Shown: in pieces, positions 1-10,054 of the stretch
Layout: each line of letters opens with the position of its first letter
Position numbering within the stretch: the first letter of the stretch is position 1
Assembly (NCBI RefSeq): GCF_015999265.1
Contig: NZ_JAEAGR010000005.1
Coordinates: forward strand, 178,001 to 242,000
Length of the DNA stretch: 64,000 bases
DNA from: Mobilitalea sibirica
GTDB lineage: Bacteria > Bacillota > Clostridia > Lachnospirales > Lachnospiraceae
Direction of reading: 5' to 3'
Notes under the pieces: generated by a model
Told to the model about the DNA's origin: nothing
Seen by the model: the letters and a program-made list of their open reading frames with translations, nothing else
The model's database searches: none
Program-made: the position numbers and the translations under genes

Positions 1-1254
1 TTGTATGCTAAACCTTTATGCTATTTAGACAAATTGAATATTGTCACTCAAAGAGTATATCAGGGATCATATGGCTTTTCGATTGCCGATGAGTTAAGAG
101 ATATGAATATAGATGGAATATCCGGTGGTGTTTCAGGAATTACTACAGAACAATATAACTACCTAGAAGAAGTGTTTTTGCATGAGGTTACAGGTCAACA
201 TCATGCTTATGACAGTCTATGGATTTTTCTTCACGGTAAAGCAATACGTATGTCATTTCTTAGATTTGGAAGTCTGAGTGAATTAATAAGAGTGTGTAAA
301 AATCTATATAGCTATGATAATGTAGGGCACCTTACCTCCACGAATGGATACAAACTTACTTATTTGCAGGATGGGAGTCGTGTAGTAGTCGTCCGTCCAA
401 AGTTATCGACACACTGGGCTTTTTTCGTACGTAAGTTCGACAGTGCAAAAAATATGGGTTTAATGGAATTAATTCGTGATGAGGGTAAGGAAAATGTAGT
501 TGAGGTGATTAAATGGGCTGTAAGAGGATGTTTAAATATCATTTTATCAGGGGATCAAAACTCCGGTAAAACCACAGCATTGAAAGCTATGATACGCTAT
601 ATAGACCAGAAATACCCGATACGAACAACGGAACAGGAGTTTGAATTATGGTTAAATCATGCATATCCCAAAATAAATGTCATTAGTTTTAGAGCATCTG
701 AAGAAGTAAGTATTATAAACGCAATTAACATTCAGAAGAAAACCGATGCCAGTATTATGATATTAGGAGAAGTAGCCAGTAACGATCTTGCCGCTGCATT
801 TATAACTCTGACTCAGGCCGGAACAAAAGCAACCATGTGTACCTGCCATTGTGTTTCAACAGAAGACTTAGTAGATTATTTTCGAAACGCTATTTTAAGT
901 GAAGGTACCTTTAGCAACGAGCTCATTGCTGAAGAGCAGGTGGCGAATGCAATCAACATCGATATCCACTGGGAAAAGTCCGGTGATGGTCATCGATATA
1001 TCAGTTATATCAGAGAAATCATTCCTTACCCAAGGGACGAAAAGTGGCCTGAGAATACTATGGATTGTATTGCAGAAGGATTAAAACGAATGTCAAGAAA
1101 GAGAACGTTTTATTCCAGGGATATTATTGTTTATAAAGATGGTAGATACATAAGGATGAACTCATTTAGTGATAGATTGGCGAACAAGATAGCAAAGAAT
1201 TTAAATCAATATGAAAAAGAAGCTTTTCATAACTTTAATAACATAGGAGGATAG
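1..1254 (+). CDS. CpaF/TadA-like secretion ATPase (possibly 5'-truncated by window edge)
   Basis: Cytoplasmic hexameric ATPase that would power assembly of a Tad/type IV-like pilus or a type II-like secretion system. A Walker A motif GDQNSGKT lies at residues 184-191, and a Walker B-like stretch IMILGEVAS at about 252-260. A TCHCVSTEDL segment follows where the family usually has its His box (TxHA). The reading frame opens with TTG at base 1, so the true start may lie outside the window; family members are often 400-500 aa and this one is 417. The N-terminal part before Walker A is divergent. The next gene follows after 16 nt and encodes a membrane platform protein, which supports the role. 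ATPase identity is seen in the sequence; the Tad assignment is inferred from context. Confidence 0.75.
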   Translation: MYAKPLCYLDKLNIVTQRVYQGSYGFSIADELRDMNIDGISGGVSGITTEQYNYLEEVFLHEVTGQHHAYDSLWIFLHGKAIRMSFLRFGSLSELIRVCKNLYSYDNVGHLTSTNGYKLTYLQDGSRVVVVRPKLSTHWAFFVRKFDSAKNMGLMELIRDEGKENVVEVIKWAVRGCLNIILSGDQNSGKTTALKAMIRYIDQKYPIRTTEQEFELWLNHAYPKINVISFRASEEVSIINAINIQKKTDASIMILGEVASNDLAAAFITLTQAGTKATMCTCHCVSTEDLVDYFRNAILSEGTFSNELIAEEQVANAINIDIHWEKSGDGHRYISYIREIIPYPRDEKWPENTMDCIAEGLKRMSRKRTFYSRDIIVYKDGRYIRMNSFSDRLANKIAKNLNQYEKEAFHNFNNIGG

Positions 1255-1267
1255 TAAAATGATGTAA
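1245..1267 (+). promoter_or_regulatory. Strong RBS followed by a two-codon ATG ATG TAA frame
   Basis: AGGAGG at 1245-1250 is ideally spaced from ATG at 1259. That frame reads ATG ATG TAA and then continues, in the same phase, into the platform gene at TTG 1271. The nearest usable starts for the gene are therefore TTG 1271 or ATG 1295. This could be a mutated start region, a sequencing error or a translational coupling device. Confidence 0.45.
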
Positions 1268-1270
1268 CGA

Positions 1271-3313
1271 TTGACGGCATCATTTATTAATATTATGAAT
1301 ATACAGTTACTACTGGTTATGATTATCAGTCTTAGTATGGTACTTCCGATTGTCTGGTTTCTTGTTCAATCGATAGACCGCAAAGATAAAAGAAAAGTAA
1401 ATATTGGTGCAGTTATATTTATGAAATCTTCCAAAGGTAGTCCATGGTATCGTCTTTATAGCATGATTCACAAATTCCCCCTAACGGGCAGATACTTAGA
1501 TAGAATAGATCAAAGATATGAGGTACTTTATCCCGGGGATCCTAGAGCAATTGCAATTAGGACAATGAAAGCAGTCTGTATAACGTGGACAGTATGTATA
1601 GCTGAAATCATTCTTTTGTATTTTCTAAAACCAAGTCTACACAATAGTATTATCGCAGTGTATCTATCTTATGTAATTCATAATGAAATCATAAACCTTA
1701 TAGTTGGCAATACAGAAATAAGGCTATTGGAGCAGATGACGATGTTTATATCTGATGTCAGTCATAATTATCATATTAACAGGCTGGTAGATGATGCTAT
1801 CTTATCCTCCATAGATGGACTTGGCCATGAAATGAAGGTTCACGCAAACTATTTATACAAAATTGTAACGTCAAACAACCTAAGAGAGGATGTAATCCAG
1901 TATAATACAACGACACATAACAGATATCTAAAGATGTTTTTATCTCTGTGTATCAGTGTGATTGAATATAACGATAAAAAGGTTAACGGACAATTATTAT
2001 TTACAGCTAATCTTAGGCATCTGTTAAGGGAAATAAACATTGAAATACTTAAGCTTAAGAAACTTAAGTATGTTTTTACTGGTACCGTATTTGTGACGGT
2101 CGCAGTGTGTTTACCGATTGATGCTATCCAAAGGTTTGGGATATCTTTGGTTCCGGAGTTGAAGGATTTTTATCATGGACGAGGCGGAATTATTTTCATT
2201 GGGGTCATTATCTTATCGTCTATGACAGTTTATCTACTGGTGAATCACCTAAAAAATATAAGATATCCAATTCCTAAGATGTATAGGTATCTAAAGAAAT
2301 TAGAACAATTACAGATTATTAGAAAAGCTTTGACGAATTATACAGATAAAAATTATGGCAAAATGCTTCTTCTTAGGGATACTTTAAAGAGAGTAGGTGA
2401 TACGATATCCCCCAGACAACTGTTACTAAAAAGAATGGTTATATTTGTTATGACCTTTGTATTAGCCTTAGGGATGGTTTTTTATATGCATCATCGAAAT
2501 CGTCAGAATATAACCGAGGCTGTGAATAATATTGAAATGTTTGCTTCCTCTACCTATCATAACCAAACAGATCAGATTTCAGATACGATTCTTTTGTATG
2601 TAAATATATATAAGAATGAGAACGTAACAGAGAGTTACATAAAGGATGAGCTGATAAAGGAGAAACCTCATTATAACACCTTATACCACGAGAAAATAGC
2701 AAAGGAGATTGTGGATAGGATTGAAAGATATCAAAGAGAAAATCTTCAGTGGTATGAATTTGCTGTATGTATTGGTCTTTCTGTTATTGCTTATTATATT
2801 CCATTTTGGATGGTTTTATATAAGAAAAAGATACTTAGAATTGCTATGGAGGATGAGGTAAATCAATTTAATTCGATTATTTATATGATGATGTATATTG
2901 AGCATCTAACCGTAAAAGATCTGTTAGAGCAGATGGAGTTATTTGCCTTTGTCTTTAAATCGTCTTTGCAGGAATGCATTAATGATTATAACAGCGGAGA
3001 TATCGAGGCCTTGATAAGAATGAGGGAGAAAGAAAGCTATGGGCCGTTTCGTAGGTTGGTGGACAACCTGATACGCTGTGATACTATAGCAATCGATAAG
3101 GCATTTAGTGAAATTGCTTCTGACAGGGAAAATCTTCATGACAAGAGAAAACAGGAGAATGAGATATCTGTTCAAAAAAGAGCAGATATTGCGAAACCGC
3201 TTTCCTTTGTTCCGGCAGTCTTGGTTACCATATATCTACTGATGCCACTACTGATAGCCAGCTTAAATGAATTGCAGGGCTTTAAAGAAAGTCTGTCAAC
3301 GGTAGGGTTTTAA
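1271..3313 (+). CDS. Polytopic membrane protein, TadB/TadC (T2SSF-like) platform candidate
   Basis: A 680-residue inner-membrane protein that would anchor the upstream ATPase and pass pilin subunits across the membrane. Hydrophobic segments are visible near residues 9-33, 95-135, 270-290, 310-330, 395-420 and 500-520, with a last pair near 640-670. Long charged cytoplasmic stretches lie between them. The layout resembles TadB and TadC joined in one chain (about 300 aa each), but I see no clear T2SSF signature. The start is uncertain: TTG 1271 is far from the RBS, and ATG 1295 would give a clean membrane start (MNIQLLLVMII). It lies 16 nt downstream of the ATPase. Function is inferred from gene order. 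Confidence 0.55.
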   Translation: MTASFINIMNIQLLLVMIISLSMVLPIVWFLVQSIDRKDKRKVNIGAVIFMKSSKGSPWYRLYSMIHKFPLTGRYLDRIDQRYEVLYPGDPRAIAIRTMKAVCITWTVCIAEIILLYFLKPSLHNSIIAVYLSYVIHNEIINLIVGNTEIRLLEQMTMFISDVSHNYHINRLVDDAILSSIDGLGHEMKVHANYLYKIVTSNNLREDVIQYNTTTHNRYLKMFLSLCISVIEYNDKKVNGQLLFTANLRHLLREINIEILKLKKLKYVFTGTVFVTVAVCLPIDAIQRFGISLVPELKDFYHGRGGIIFIGVIILSSMTVYLLVNHLKNIRYPIPKMYRYLKKLEQLQIIRKALTNYTDKNYGKMLLLRDTLKRVGDTISPRQLLLKRMVIFVMTFVLALGMVFYMHHRNRQNITEAVNNIEMFASSTYHNQTDQISDTILLYVNIYKNENVTESYIKDELIKEKPHYNTLYHEKIAKEIVDRIERYQRENLQWYEFAVCIGLSVIAYYIPFWMVLYKKKILRIAMEDEVNQFNSIIYMMMYIEHLTVKDLLEQMELFAFVFKSSLQECINDYNSGDIEALIRMREKESYGPFRRLVDNLIRCDTIAIDKAFSEIASDRENLHDKRKQENEISVQKRADIAKPLSFVPAVLVTIYLLMPLLIASLNELQGFKESLSTVGF

Positions 3314-3471
3314 TCTAATCGGAAGGGTTATATTGCTATATGGCATATTTCTTATATCCGGCCGTATCAAATGAAGAAAAAAATAAAAATGAATTGGATT
3401 TTTCAAAGGCATTTTAATCAAACGATAAATTGATTCTATTAAAAAAATATATTATGAAAGGAATTAGAACA

Positions 3472-3969
3472 ATGAAAATTAACTTTTTATCAGATGCAGC
3501 TAAGATTTTAATCTTTGCAGCAACAATTATTGTGGTTTGTGTATTAGTCGCAATCGGATTCAAAACGGCCAATGAAGGAAAATCCATTGTAAGTTCAGGA
3601 ACCAGTCAGCTTAATGAAATGTCCTCCGAATATCAGGATGTAAACAAATCCATCTATAACGGAAGTACAATCTTGGGTAGTGAGTTGGTTAGTATGATTA
3701 GCAAGACAATGGAGAAAAAGGAGTACCTGGCAATAATCGTTAAGACAAAAAGCAACGCTACATCCGGAGTACATTATAATTACACATTTAATTATCCTTC
3801 AGCTACTACGAATTCCAGTACACTTACAGAGCAGTCTACGAAGAACAACTTAGTACAAAATGACAAAGGAAACGCTAATTACATCAATCCTAGCGCACAG
3901 TTCTTAGGAACCGTATACAAAGACAATAATAATAATGTTATTTGTATCGAGTTTGTACAACAGGATTAA
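3472..3969 (+). CDS. Pilin-like single-pass protein, paralogue 1
   Basis: A 165-residue protein with a short polar N-terminus (MKINFLSDAAK), one hydrophobic helix at about 12-30, then a soluble domain. It is clearly homologous to the next two genes: all share K-I-L-I-F-A-A at the helix start, a Thr/Ser-rich region and a GSELV or GSDVV box near residue 65. An N-terminal helix with a small extracellular domain fits a pilin or pseudopilin in a Tad-like operon. No classical prepilin peptidase site (G/A followed by F/M and E5) is obvious. ATG 3472 is chosen because GAAAGGA lies just upstream; a longer in-frame start at 3430 lacks this. Confidence 0.6.
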   Translation: MKINFLSDAAKILIFAATIIVVCVLVAIGFKTANEGKSIVSSGTSQLNEMSSEYQDVNKSIYNGSTILGSELVSMISKTMEKKEYLAIIVKTKSNATSGVHYNYTFNYPSATTNSSTLTEQSTKNNLVQNDKGNANYINPSAQFLGTVYKDNNNNVICIEFVQQD

Positions 3970-3995
3970 TCTTTAGATGAATACAAGGTGGTCGT

Positions 3996-4466
3996 ATGAA
4001 ATTTAATAACATATCAGACATTGGTAAGATACTCATTTTTGCTGCGTCAATAATCGTTGTATGTGTTCTGGTTGCAGTCGGATTTAAGCTAGCTAAGGAA
4101 GGGAAATCATCAGTTAATGCAGGTACAAGCCAAATCAATACCATGAGTGCAGAGTATAGCAGTATTGACATAACAGTATATGATAACTGTACAATCTTGG
4201 GCAGTGAATTAGTCAATCTAATTAACAAGATAGTTGACAAGCAAGAATATCTATCGATTGTAGTTAGAACCTTGGATGGATCTAGGACAGACTATAATTA
4301 TAGCTTTGATTTTACAACAAGTGAGTTATCAGGGGAAGGGACGAAGACAATAACGACTAACAAGGCCCTTGGTTCTTATATTAATAAATCTGCCGAATTT
4401 CAAGGGTCAATAAAACGTGATGAAAACAATAATATCATTTGTATCTGGTTTGAGCAAAAACCATAA
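3996..4466 (+). CDS. Pilin-like single-pass protein, paralogue 2
   Basis: A 156-residue paralogue of the preceding protein, with the closest match in the helix (IIVVCVLVA) and the following GFK-A-EGKSS segment. It carries the NCTILGSELVNLINK box, and the C-terminus ends with the same pattern of a short strand (NNIICIWFEQ) seen in paralogue 1 (NNVICIEFVQ). The spacing of 26 nt and an AAGGTGG ribosome binding site show it is cotranscribed. It is probably a minor or alternative subunit of the same filament. The exact role is unknown. Confidence 0.6.
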   Translation: MKFNNISDIGKILIFAASIIVVCVLVAVGFKLAKEGKSSVNAGTSQINTMSAEYSSIDITVYDNCTILGSELVNLINKIVDKQEYLSIVVRTLDGSRTDYNYSFDFTTSELSGEGTKTITTNKALGSYINKSAEFQGSIKRDENNNIICIWFEQKP

Positions 4467-4517
4467 ACATTGTATTTGAAATATTTATAATAATAATAGG
4501 TAAAGAAGGGTAAGCAG

Positions 4518-4964
4518 ATGAAAATAAATCATATAACGGAAGCGGTAAAAATATTAATCTTTGCAGCTACGGTATTCATTACCTGTATACTTGTGACTTT
4601 AGGTTTTCAGGCAGCAGAAACTGCGAAGGAGATTAGTGGTAGTGCGATTTCTAGTATGGCTGAGATAAATAGTGATCTAAAGGATAGTGATATAAAAAAA
4701 TATGATAAAACTGAAGTTTATGGAAGTGATGTTGTTAATTTTATCAAAAAATATCTGGGAGATTACTCTGTAACAGAAACTGCACCGGTATATGTATTAG
4801 TAAAGACATCCTTAGCAGAAAATACATATACAAACGGAGTTTATATCTCAGATATTAGAAACTTTTCTAACGCAATGTATATAAAACCGACAGCAGTTTT
4901 TACAGGTGAAGTTATCAAGAATGCCAATGATGTTATAGTGGGAATCAATTTTATACAAATATAA
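4518..4964 (+). CDS. Pilin-like single-pass protein, paralogue 3
   Basis: A 148-residue third copy, more diverged than the first two. It keeps the KILIFAAT helix start, a conserved GF-AAE boundary after the helix, a YGSDVVNFIKKY box and the terminal IVGINFIQ strand. The gap of 51 nt to the second copy and an AAGGG site at the right distance fit cotranscription. Three tandem copies suggest duplication followed by specialisation of filament subunits. I infer this from architecture only. Confidence 0.58.
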   Translation: MKINHITEAVKILIFAATVFITCILVTLGFQAAETAKEISGSAISSMAEINSDLKDSDIKKYDKTEVYGSDVVNFIKKYLGDYSVTETAPVYVLVKTSLAENTYTNGVYISDIRNFSNAMYIKPTAVFTGEVIKNANDVIVGINFIQI

Positions 4965-5017
4965 TAAAAACATAATCGTCATATATTGAAGCGGTTATAT
5001 AAAACGAAAGGTATCGC

Positions 5018-5389
5018 ATGGAGAATATCAATAAGTTACTCTACGTGGCATTAGGAACTCTGATTTTTTGCATAGGTATATTTTTAATGTTTGTAATGGC
5101 AATGAACTATCATAAAACTCTTGCTACAACAAGAGAAATAATAAAGAATGATAATTTATATCAGCAATACTTTACGAAAGAGAAGGAATTTGTCACTCAT
5201 GGAGAATTGATTGCAACCTTATTACAGCCCCTAGATTATAATCTTAGCATTGATGGTGTGCTAATACTGTTGGTAGAACATAATGAAGAGAAAATCATTG
5301 ATTATAACATCAGAGAAGTAAACTATATAAAATCATATCAACGGGATGCGATTGGAAATATTATATGTATGGAGTACACGGGTAACTAG
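5018..5389 (+). CDS. Small single-pass membrane protein, pilin-like
   Basis: A 123-residue protein with a hydrophobic helix at about 8-30 (LLYVALGTLIFCIGIFLMFVM) and a short extracytoplasmic domain ending in a strand IGNIICMEYTG. The ending resembles those of the three preceding paralogues, so it may be a distant fourth member or an assembly partner. It has an AAAGG site before the ATG and is followed after 14 nt by the M50 protease gene. No known family was recognised. Confidence 0.5.
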   Translation: MENINKLLYVALGTLIFCIGIFLMFVMAMNYHKTLATTREIIKNDNLYQQYFTKEKEFVTHGELIATLLQPLDYNLSIDGVLILLVEHNEEKIIDYNIREVNYIKSYQRDAIGNIICMEYTGN

Positions 5390-5403
5390 GAAGGAGTTGA
5401 TAA

Positions 5404-6513
5404 ATGTATCATATGATTCATTTCTATGAATTATTTCTCAATAGTTTTGGCGAGCCAAATGCATTGCATAATTATATGGTTTTTTCTCTCATATGTATAA
5501 TTTCTATACCTATCATGGCATCTGTTCAACTTGTTATACATGAAGTCGGTCACTGTATCTTTGGTTTGCTGACCGGCTTTCAGTTTATATTTATTCGCAT
5601 AGGAAGTATAACCTTAATTAAGAGAGAAGGGAAAATCATCATAAAAAGACATAGCCTACCCGGATCCGCAGGTCAATGTCTTATGAGACCAGCCGGAGCG
5701 TCTTTTCCAGTGTTACAGGAAGCGTCGGATTGCCTAGATGGTTTCATAAATATTAACTATCGATACGGCTTCTATATGATGGGTGGGATTATTCTTAATA
5801 TCATAATGTCTGCCATGATGCTAATACTGGCATTTAGTTCATTTGATATAAGTATTTCAATCAGGTTTAGTTTATTGTTAGGGACTTTTTATGGATTAGG
5901 ATATGCATTAATCAATGGAATACCTAATACGAAAGGGAAAATAAACAATGATGCAACCAATTTTTTCTACCTTAGAAAAGATCCGTTAGCTAAAATATGT
6001 GGTTTCATTCAAATGTCAATTCTGCCTTACATGATAACAGGGTATACCTATAAAAATTTCCCAAACGATATGATGAAAGTACCGAAAGGAGCAGATCTTT
6101 CAAATGCTATTATTGGGTGGCATAAACTAAATGAGTGCTATTACCTTATGGACCTGAGACAGTGGGAGAACGCAGAGGATTGTTTAAAAGAATTTGATCC
6201 ATATTTGGACAGGTTAAGCAGAATGCTGAAAGAAACGGTTTTATTAGAAACGTTGTTTATTAATATTAAAATAGGAAAGAGATCCTCAGTAATCGAGGAT
6301 TTATATCATATATTAAAACCAGTATTAAGTAATAAAAAAGCAGACTTTCATATTACTAGAGTACGTATGGCATATGAACTTTATAAAGACAAATCGGATA
6401 TTAACATAGAAAAAGTCCGGTTTGAATTAGATAGGATAACCCAAAATTATTCTAACATTGGGGAAGCAGATTTTTGTTACAGATTAATTAAAGATATAAT
6501 TATCCCAGGATAA
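5404..6513 (+). CDS. M50-type membrane zinc metalloprotease with helical C-terminal domain
   Basis: An intramembrane-type metalloprotease candidate. HEVGH sits at residues 46-50 inside a hydrophobic helix, as in site-2 protease (M50) enzymes. A second polar site INNDATN, with Asp183, follows a later membrane segment and could supply the third zinc ligand. At least four membrane segments occupy the first 230 residues. The last 140 residues look like helical hairpins of the TPR type, perhaps for substrate or partner binding. The gene is 14 nt after the preceding one with GGAAGGAG before the start. In this operon it may trim a subunit or an anchored surface protein. Metalloprotease motifs are seen; the substrate is inference. 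Confidence 0.72.
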   Translation: MYHMIHFYELFLNSFGEPNALHNYMVFSLICIISIPIMASVQLVIHEVGHCIFGLLTGFQFIFIRIGSITLIKREGKIIIKRHSLPGSAGQCLMRPAGASFPVLQEASDCLDGFININYRYGFYMMGGIILNIIMSAMMLILAFSSFDISISIRFSLLLGTFYGLGYALINGIPNTKGKINNDATNFFYLRKDPLAKICGFIQMSILPYMITGYTYKNFPNDMMKVPKGADLSNAIIGWHKLNECYYLMDLRQWENAEDCLKEFDPYLDRLSRMLKETVLLETLFINIKIGKRSSVIEDLYHILKPVLSNKKADFHITRVRMAYELYKDKSDINIEKVRFELDRITQNYSNIGEADFCYRLIKDIIIPG

Positions 6514-6529
6514 AGGAAGGTAGTAAAAG

Positions 6530-9500
6530 ATGGATGTGGTAGGAAGATATGTAGCTATCATACTGGCAGTCATTTTAATCCTATTGTTTCCCTTACAGTA
6601 CATTGCTAGGTCGCAGTTAGAAAATATGGACAGCATTATGAAAGCCAGTGCAACAGATTTTACCGAAACCGCCAGGCATCAAGGATATATTACAAAAAAA
6701 ATGTATGAGGAATTTACCTATAAGCTGGATAAGATAGGTGATCTCTATGATGTATCAATAGAAATAGGTCATCCTGTATCAGGGAAAGAAATAGCAGTTA
6801 AAACATTAGAAGATAATATACCAGAAGTAGAACCACAAAAAACATCGTTCATAGATAAAACAATTAATAACATTCATATACATACGGAAGATTGCATCCA
6901 TAATAATGGAACTAAGGATAATGAAATTACTTCTTTTTCCACGCACACACATACAGAAAATTGTTATGTTGGACACAATCATGAAGCAAGTGGATGTACC
7001 ATTGGTTATGTTTGTCATGATGGAGCTCTGGTGTTTTCTACAAATCATGGCCCTGTACATGATATGGAATATTCATTTAATTGTGCTACTTGTGGTAAAA
7101 AAATATTTATGTTTACTGTAGATTATTTTGATAATAATACGAATTATTTTTTATATACTGTTCGTTGGAGTACATACGCAAATGATTACGTGCTACAAAA
7201 GACTAACTACTATATTGATCATGATTTCCAAGGGGAAGATAGTGGATATAGTAATGTATATACTTTGTTTCAGAATATTCCTAATTTGCCACGGAATGCA
7301 AAGACGCTTTATAAAAATTATCCTCAACTTAATTTTGTAGGTAGTTATTGGTCTGATAGGAATTGGATCAATATTGTACAACCTCCACAATGCCAATTAC
7401 CAAATGACACAAATCCTATCTGTAACCAATATGGACATGTTCATACAGCAGACTGTTATGAAGGACATAATCACATAGCCAGTAGATGCCAATTGGGGTA
7501 TCGATGCTGTAATGGAGCCCCTTTAGTACCAAGTACAGAACAATGGTATGGAACAAAGTATATTTGGACATGTTCTAGCTGTGGAAAAGAGGTCTTTCGT
7601 GCAGAATATAGTTATAGTAGTAGTGTAAGCTATTCCATACAAGCTCCACGTATTGCACTTCGTAGTACATCTATCGGATTAGAGCTTATAAGGGCATATA
7701 TACCTAATACGAATTCCGGGGATAGAAGAGCACAGGACACATATCTAGCTATAGCCTCAAATAATCAAAAATTTTTTAATACAACAAGCTATGATGAGAT
7801 ATATACAAATTATCCTATTTTTAATGAGCCGGCAAATGCTCTATATATTTATGGAGGGGTTGTATACCAAGGAACACCGAGTGATTATATGCCAAATGCC
7901 TTATATAATTGTTTTCCCCAAGCCTGTAACGGTAAAACTTTAAGATATGTGAATACAATAACCCATTCACTGGTGACAAGTGAGGCATTCCCTTTTATAG
8001 AAGTAAATTCATATAAATGTAGTACCTGTAATAAAGAGGTTTTACATTTGTATTATGTACGAAATTCTACTTCAAATAGTTGTAATAATGACATTATAGT
8101 AGAAGGAATAAATGCATCTAATATAGTTCAACAAATAATTAATGAGATGAAAAGTTCAGGTATGATCCCTAATAGTGTTGTAGATGATCGAGTGTTACTT
8201 AATCACATCAAGGATAAAACAGAGATAGCAAGTTTAAAAGTAGCTAAATTATACGAGACTTCTTATATTAAAGATATGGGTTCTACATTTGTTCAGTTTT
8301 ATAGAAGAAAAACCATTAACCCATCAAACTCAGTTCATTATTTATTAAATATCAATGATGAAGATCCTAAGTGCCATTTAGTAGTCACTGGGATAACAGC
8401 AACAAATCGTAATCAGACAGTAAAACAAGGGGAAAGTATTGTTACAACAGCGACGGCTACATATTTGGATGGACATACCGAGGTTATTAATTGTACAAGT
8501 AATTATAATCCGAACAAATTAGGATTACAAAATGTAACTCTAACTTATTCCGGCTTGGTTGGTAATGCAAGAACAACTGGAACCAGAACCTGCAACGTAC
8601 AAGTAACAGTTAATTCGAATGCATCTCTAACAAGTATAACTATTACACCGCCTACTCAGAGCATTACTAGATACTCTAATCCATCATTTACGGTAAGAGC
8701 TTATTATAGTAATAACACGAGTAAATTGGTAACTGGCTATACGGTCACGGGATTTAATAAGAATACGATAGGGCAACAGTCGATAACTGTTTCATACAGT
8801 GAAGGTAATATAACGAAAACAGCTACAGCTACTGTAACGGTAACGAATTTGAAAAAGACATGTTCTACCTGTGGAACGGTTTATTATTTAGACAATCAAG
8901 ACAGAGATCTCGGATGCTCTGTATGTAGTTCCACAATTATCGGCATTACTGTAAAACCGGACTACGTTACTTTGAATAAAGGCGATAGCTTACCTATAAC
9001 GGTGGAGGCTGTTTATAAATCCGGAAACACCTCTATAGTTTCCGGATGGACAAGTAATTTCCGTCCGGAAATAGCAGAGCCTCAGGAAGTAACCATTACC
9101 TATTTAGGACATAAAGCATATATCATGGTGGATGTTAAAGATAATGTGCTAACCTGTCCTATCTGTAGTAAAGTGTATGCTCTTAATGATGACGGAACAG
9201 ATCCCGGATGTTCATATTGTAAAACAGAAGTAATCAGCATAGAAGCAATACCGGAATATATAACAATTGATAAACATCAACCATTGAACATAATGGTGAC
9301 GGCTACATTCCGAGATGGACATACAGAGCAGGTAACAGATTGGAGCACAAACTTTTTAGCAGATCGTACAGGAACATTTCATGTCGCTATCTATTATAAG
9401 AATACGATGGACCATATCTATGTCACTGTTTTAGAAGAAGGAAGGTTATTGTGCTCGTATTGCGGTTTGGAGTATAGCTATAGAGAACACCCCGAAGGAT

Positions 9501-10054
9501 GCCCGGTATGTTACCATACCATAGTAGGAATAGAAGCATCACTTCGAAATGGTGGTATTAGCATTCCATACAGATCAACCCTTGCTTTACAAATAGTACT
9601 CATCTATCAGGATACACATAGAGAGATTACCTATACTGGATGGACGGCTGGGGGCTATGATTCGGAAAGGATAGGAATGCAAAAAATCACAGTCCGTTAT
9701 AAAGAACATACAACGACACTTGACATCGAAGTCCTTGACAACCCGCTTCGCGTAACCTGCTCCAATGGACATGTATACTATCTTAATCATGATGGAACGG
9801 ATCAGGGATGTCCCCACTGCGACATATCTACAACTATGAACAATGCTATTCTGTTGATTGATGTAACATATACATCGGATATTATTGCAACCTTATACGA
9901 AGAAGGTATTTATTATATGAAAGAAGGAGATCTGCTAACCGTTACGGTAACACCACGTAAAACATCGCTTCGACATAGAATCAGTCAGATGTTTTTTAAA
10001 GGCGGAGTGGGAACCCCTGAGAAAAAATATACCTTTGGAGGGGAGGTAATATAG
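6530..10054 (+). CDS. Large single-pass surface protein with His/Cys motifs, Ig-like domains and Cys ribbons
   Basis: A 1174-residue protein with an N-terminal membrane helix (about 7-26) and no classical signal peptidase site, followed by an extracellular part. Residues 35-85 resemble the matching part of the next protein (GYIT-K-MYEEF and LYDVSIE). Motifs of the form HTHTENCY-GHNH and HVHTADCY-GHNH lie at about 137-150 and 302-315. From about 620 on, bacterial Ig-like domains (each with an I-T-x-G-x-S-x-x-V-x-A-x-Y-x-D/S-G pattern) alternate with four Cys ribbons of the form CxxC(or CxxGH)-YxLxxxxxDxGCxxC near 777, 875, 975 and 1077. These would bind zinc or form disulfides. A TadE-like minor subunit or tip adhesin is an inference from position. 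Confidence 0.6.
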   Translation: MDVVGRYVAIILAVILILLFPLQYIARSQLENMDSIMKASATDFTETARHQGYITKKMYEEFTYKLDKIGDLYDVSIEIGHPVSGKEIAVKTLEDNIPEVEPQKTSFIDKTINNIHIHTEDCIHNNGTKDNEITSFSTHTHTENCYVGHNHEASGCTIGYVCHDGALVFSTNHGPVHDMEYSFNCATCGKKIFMFTVDYFDNNTNYFLYTVRWSTYANDYVLQKTNYYIDHDFQGEDSGYSNVYTLFQNIPNLPRNAKTLYKNYPQLNFVGSYWSDRNWINIVQPPQCQLPNDTNPICNQYGHVHTADCYEGHNHIASRCQLGYRCCNGAPLVPSTEQWYGTKYIWTCSSCGKEVFRAEYSYSSSVSYSIQAPRIALRSTSIGLELIRAYIPNTNSGDRRAQDTYLAIASNNQKFFNTTSYDEIYTNYPIFNEPANALYIYGGVVYQGTPSDYMPNALYNCFPQACNGKTLRYVNTITHSLVTSEAFPFIEVNSYKCSTCNKEVLHLYYVRNSTSNSCNNDIIVEGINASNIVQQIINEMKSSGMIPNSVVDDRVLLNHIKDKTEIASLKVAKLYETSYIKDMGSTFVQFYRRKTINPSNSVHYLLNINDEDPKCHLVVTGITATNRNQTVKQGESIVTTATATYLDGHTEVINCTSNYNPNKLGLQNVTLTYSGLVGNARTTGTRTCNVQVTVNSNASLTSITITPPTQSITRYSNPSFTVRAYYSNNTSKLVTGYTVTGFNKNTIGQQSITVSYSEGNITKTATATVTVTNLKKTCSTCGTVYYLDNQDRDLGCSVCSSTIIGITVKPDYVTLNKGDSLPITVEAVYKSGNTSIVSGWTSNFRPEIAEPQEVTITYLGHKAYIMVDVKDNVLTCPICSKVYALNDDGTDPGCSYCKTEVISIEAIPEYITIDKHQPLNIMVTATFRDGHTEQVTDWSTNFLADRTGTFHVAIYYKNTMDHIYVTVLEEGRLLCSYCGLEYSYREHPEGCPVCYHTIVGIEASLRNGGISIPYRSTLALQIVLIYQDTHREITYTGWTAGGYDSERIGMQKITVRYKEHTTTLDIEVLDNPLRVTCSNGHVYYLNHDGTDQGCPHCDISTTMNNAILLIDVTYTSDIIATLYEEGIYYMKEGDLLTVTVTPRKTSLRHRISQMFFKGGVGTPEKKYTFGGEVI

